A stretch of 25,762 nt of DNA from Caldifarciminota bacterium UBA3073 (GTDB lineage: Bacteria > Hydrothermota > UBA3073): contig DFBT01000026.1 of assembly GCA_002366725.1 (NCBI GenBank), positions 1-25,762 on the forward strand. Direction: 5' to 3'. Position 1 is the first letter of the stretch, and each line of letters begins with the position of its first letter. A program made the translations under genes and the position numbers. Below the pieces are notes generated by a model. That model was not told where the DNA came from, did no database searches, and saw only the letters and a program-made list of their open reading frames with translations. Positions 23,433 through 25,762 of this stretch are shown one piece after another.

Positions 23433-25762
23433 ATGAAATGTTGTACACGCTGTATTGCACTTTTCACATTGTTGTTTTCTTCTCTTTGTTTCTCCGAGGG
23501 GGCGAGGTATCTCATCATCACTCCGGATAGTTTTTACGATGCGATTCTCCCCCTCGCCGAGTGGAAGACGAAGAAGGGGATGAAGACAAAGGTCGCAAAA
23601 CTCTCCGAGACGGGCAGCTCTGCATCCCAGATAAGGTCATACATCATAGAAGCCTACAACTACTGGGATCCCAGACCCGAATACCTGCTTCTCGTCGGCG
23701 ACCATAACACAATAGATATGCCCTACCACGGTGGAACGGAATCCGATAATTACTACACCGATATTGAGGGTGACCTTTACAACGAGATAATACCGGGCAG
23801 ATTTCCCGCATCGAATGTAAACCAAGTGAACACGATGGTCTCGAAGACACTCGGCTACGAGAGGACACCCTTTATGGATGATACGCTCTGGTTCAGGAGG
23901 GGAACGGTCATAATAAGGGAGGATAATGACGCACACGATGACAGTATATACTGGGATGATACATATTATGCCATCAACAATATGCTCGGAAGTGGATATG
24001 TGGTTATAGATACGCTCTCCAGACTGGGTGGTGACAATTCCAATGATGTTGAGAATGCCATGACAGATGGAAGGACATTTGTGCAATTTCGGGGTCAGGG
24101 TGTTGGAAACTGGTGGAGTCCTTTTAACATAAATGTGAATAATTGTAGCACCGGTTTTAAATTGCCCGTTGTAGTTTCGGCGACCTGTGCCACCTACTAT
24201 GGAATCGGATATGATTTACTGAGAGCGGGAACGGCAAGTTTACCCAAGGGAGGAGTTGGATGTGCCGCCACGAGCACCGTGTGTTGTAATTGTGCGTATC
24301 TACGGAGTCCGATTGCCAAGGCGTTTGTCGATGGTATGTTCAGAAGTTACGGCGTTCTCGGATTGGCGTGTGAGGCGGCGCGAGAAAAGGTATACGCGAT
24401 GTATCCCGACGGAGACGGTCCGCGTGAATACAACGGTCTTATCTGTCTCGGCGACCCCGAACTCAATTTATGGACCTATACACCGGAGAGCCTTTCCGTG
24501 ACTTATCCGGAGGTTATACAACCGGGAGAAACGGGAGTTACGGTCACCGTGCAAAATAACGAGGGCTTAACCCCCGTGAGAAACGCACTCGTCTGTCTTA
24601 TGATGGATACGACCGTATATGAGTACGCTTATACGAATGCCGATGGACAAGTACTCCTCGTCGTTCATCCCCAGGGCATCGGTGATATAGATATTACCGT
24701 AACCGCAAAGAATTGTCTGCCATACGAGGACACCATATCTGTTATGCCCACGGGTCCGTATGTGATATATCTCGCCTCCTCTTTCGCCGATGCCATAAAT
24801 GGAAACGGGGACGGTGTGGTGAATCCGGGCGAGGAAATTAGCCTCGAGGTTTTGGTTAAGAATATAGGTTTTGAAATTGCAGAGGGTGTGCATGGTACTA
24901 TATCGATAGATACAGATTTCGTGATGGTTCTGGACAGCAGCGATCATTTTGGTGATATTTCGCCGGATTCTTCTAAATGGGGCGGGGATGGTTTCGCTTT
25001 CATCGTATCACCCGATTGTCCCCCCGAATATACAATCGATATTCTCGTTGATTTATCTGATACCGTTGGGAATAACTGGGAGATAGACTTACCATCTCTT
25101 AATGTTGAGACCGGTAAATTAATTCTTGATGGAACTTTTGTTTATGATACCCTCCCCGGTAATAATAATGACTCAATACCCAACCCCGGGGAGACGGTGC
25201 TTCTCGATATTGCGGTAAAGAATATAGGTTCATCCGATTTATATAACGCGGAGGGAATTATTAGGTGTGGTGATGATTATGTGTCAATGATTGATAGTAT
25301 TATGTATTTTGACGAGATACCCTCCGAATCTACCGCGGTCTCCTTAAACCAGGCCGAATTTACTTTAAGCCCTTTAACTCCATCGGGTTATAACATTCCC
25401 TTTGAATTGTATACTACAGAAGATGGCAGTACATATATACACAGGGACACCATCTCGTTCCCCCTTCAAGTGGAAACCGGTAAATTAATGGTGGATACTG
25501 CCATTGTATGCGATACCCTTCCCGGGGATAATGGAAACTCGAGGCTGGACCCCGGCGAGACCGTGCATCTCGATGTAGCGGTGAAGAATACGGGACCATC
25601 AGCGCTATATGGAGCGGAAGGTGTCCTCCGATGCGGCGGTGATTTTGTGTTTATGATGGATAGTATACTGTTTTTCGACGAGATATTACCCGAGTCCACC
25701 GTGGTCTCCTCAAATCACATTGAATTTATTGTAAGTCCCCTCACCGTACCCGGATACGACAT
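23433..25762 (+). CDS. Gingipain-fold (peptidase C25) secreted protein, catalytic His replaced by Gln, 3' end outside window
   Basis: At least 776 residues, open at the window end. ATG 23433 follows GGGAGG. The signal peptide (MKCCTRCIALFTLLFSSLCF, then SEG) leads directly into the C25 domain at about residue 30 (ARYLIITPDSFYD), with no propeptide. It is paralogous to the gene at 18188: YLIITPD, KLSETGSSASQIRSYI, PFMDDTLWFRR and LICLGDPELNLW all have counterparts there. The nucleophile Cys252 is in SATCATYYG, but the GHG motif reads RGQG, with Gln222 in the His place, 30 residues before the Cys. After about residue 350 come tandem CARDB-like beta domains (NGDGVVNPGEEI; then two near-copies starting VETGKLI and VETGKLM, each with D.LPG.N, PGETV and YFDEI/FFDEI). 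A sorting domain is expected beyond the window. Confidence 0.87.
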   Translation, partial: MKCCTRCIALFTLLFSSLCFSEGARYLIITPDSFYDAILPLAEWKTKKGMKTKVAKLSETGSSASQIRSYIIEAYNYWDPRPEYLLLVGDHNTIDMPYHGGTESDNYYTDIEGDLYNEIIPGRFPASNVNQVNTMVSKTLGYERTPFMDDTLWFRRGTVIIREDNDAHDDSIYWDDTYYAINNMLGSGYVVIDTLSRLGGDNSNDVENAMTDGRTFVQFRGQGVGNWWSPFNINVNNCSTGFKLPVVVSATCATYYGIGYDLLRAGTASLPKGGVGCAATSTVCCNCAYLRSPIAKAFVDGMFRSYGVLGLACEAAREKVYAMYPDGDGPREYNGLICLGDPELNLWTYTPESLSVTYPEVIQPGETGVTVTVQNNEGLTPVRNALVCLMMDTTVYEYAYTNADGQVLLVVHPQGIGDIDITVTAKNCLPYEDTISVMPTGPYVIYLASSFADAINGNGDGVVNPGEEISLEVLVKNIGFEIAEGVHGTISIDTDFVMVLDSSDHFGDISPDSSKWGGDGFAFIVSPDCPPEYTIDILVDLSDTVGNNWEIDLPSLNVETGKLILDGTFVYDTLPGNNNDSIPNPGETVLLDIAVKNIGSSDLYNAEGIIRCGDDYVSMIDSIMYFDEIPSESTAVSLNQAEFTLSPLTPSGYNIPFELYTTEDGSTYIHRDTISFPLQVETGKLMVDTAIVCDTLPGDNGNSRLDPGETVHLDVAVKNTGPSALYGAEGVLRCGGDFVFMMDSILFFDEILPESTVVSSNHIEFIVSPLTVPGYD

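Overview
The window reads as chromosomal DNA from an uncultured diderm bacterium of the FCB superphylum, perhaps a WOR-3/Stahlbacteria- or Cloacimonadota-like lineage. The evidence is four large secreted proteins with FlgD-like C-terminal ends of the type IX secretion (T9SS) kind, gingipain-fold (C25) proteins, a predicted outer-membrane barrel and a lipoprotein. Four promoters match the sigma-70 consensus closely (TTGACA/TTGACT, 17-bp spacer, TATAAT), which differs from the promoter style of Bacteroidota proper. Lineage is inference; no rRNA or tRNA gene was seen.

Layout. 1-2276: a small PhaR-type regulator behind a perfect consensus promoter, a period-7 repeat filling the gap, then a radical SAM/SPASM enzyme and a terminator. 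2277-2982: no convincing gene, several short repeat families. 2983-7535 (minus strand): two secreted proteins with C-terminal sorting-type domains, a beta-helix/PKD-like protein and a 14-repeat double propeller. A divergent pair of promoters at 7594-7676 separates these from a plus-strand run of tldD and three glycosyltransferases (GT2, GT9, GT4), ending in a terminator at 12469-12489.

12530-17887 is the most interesting part: a six-gene, tightly overlapped operon beginning with poly-gamma-glutamate (PGA) synthase genes pgsB, pgsC and a PgsW-like gene. It continues through four ATGA stop/start overlaps into a duplicated-domain exported beta protein, a predicted outer-membrane beta-barrel and a seven-repeat LVIVD propeller lipoprotein. 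No pgsA/capA-like gene is present. I read this as a candidate envelope-spanning PGA synthesis and export system of a diderm, with the last three genes as undescribed accessory parts.

17888-25762: secreted proteins again. There are two gingipain-fold paralogues (the second cut by the window end), both keeping the nucleophile Cys but lacking the catalytic His, and between them a YCF48/BNR-type propeller with a sorting domain. The last shares a nearly identical DNA module for its C-terminal domain with the double-propeller protein 16 kb away.

The window is also rich in short repeats: heptamer-periodic tracts of several sequence types (two of them read in frame within sorting domains), CCTGCC hairpins, TCCATACGGA motifs, and an ACAGYCTRAAGRCTGT palindrome with compensatory changes.
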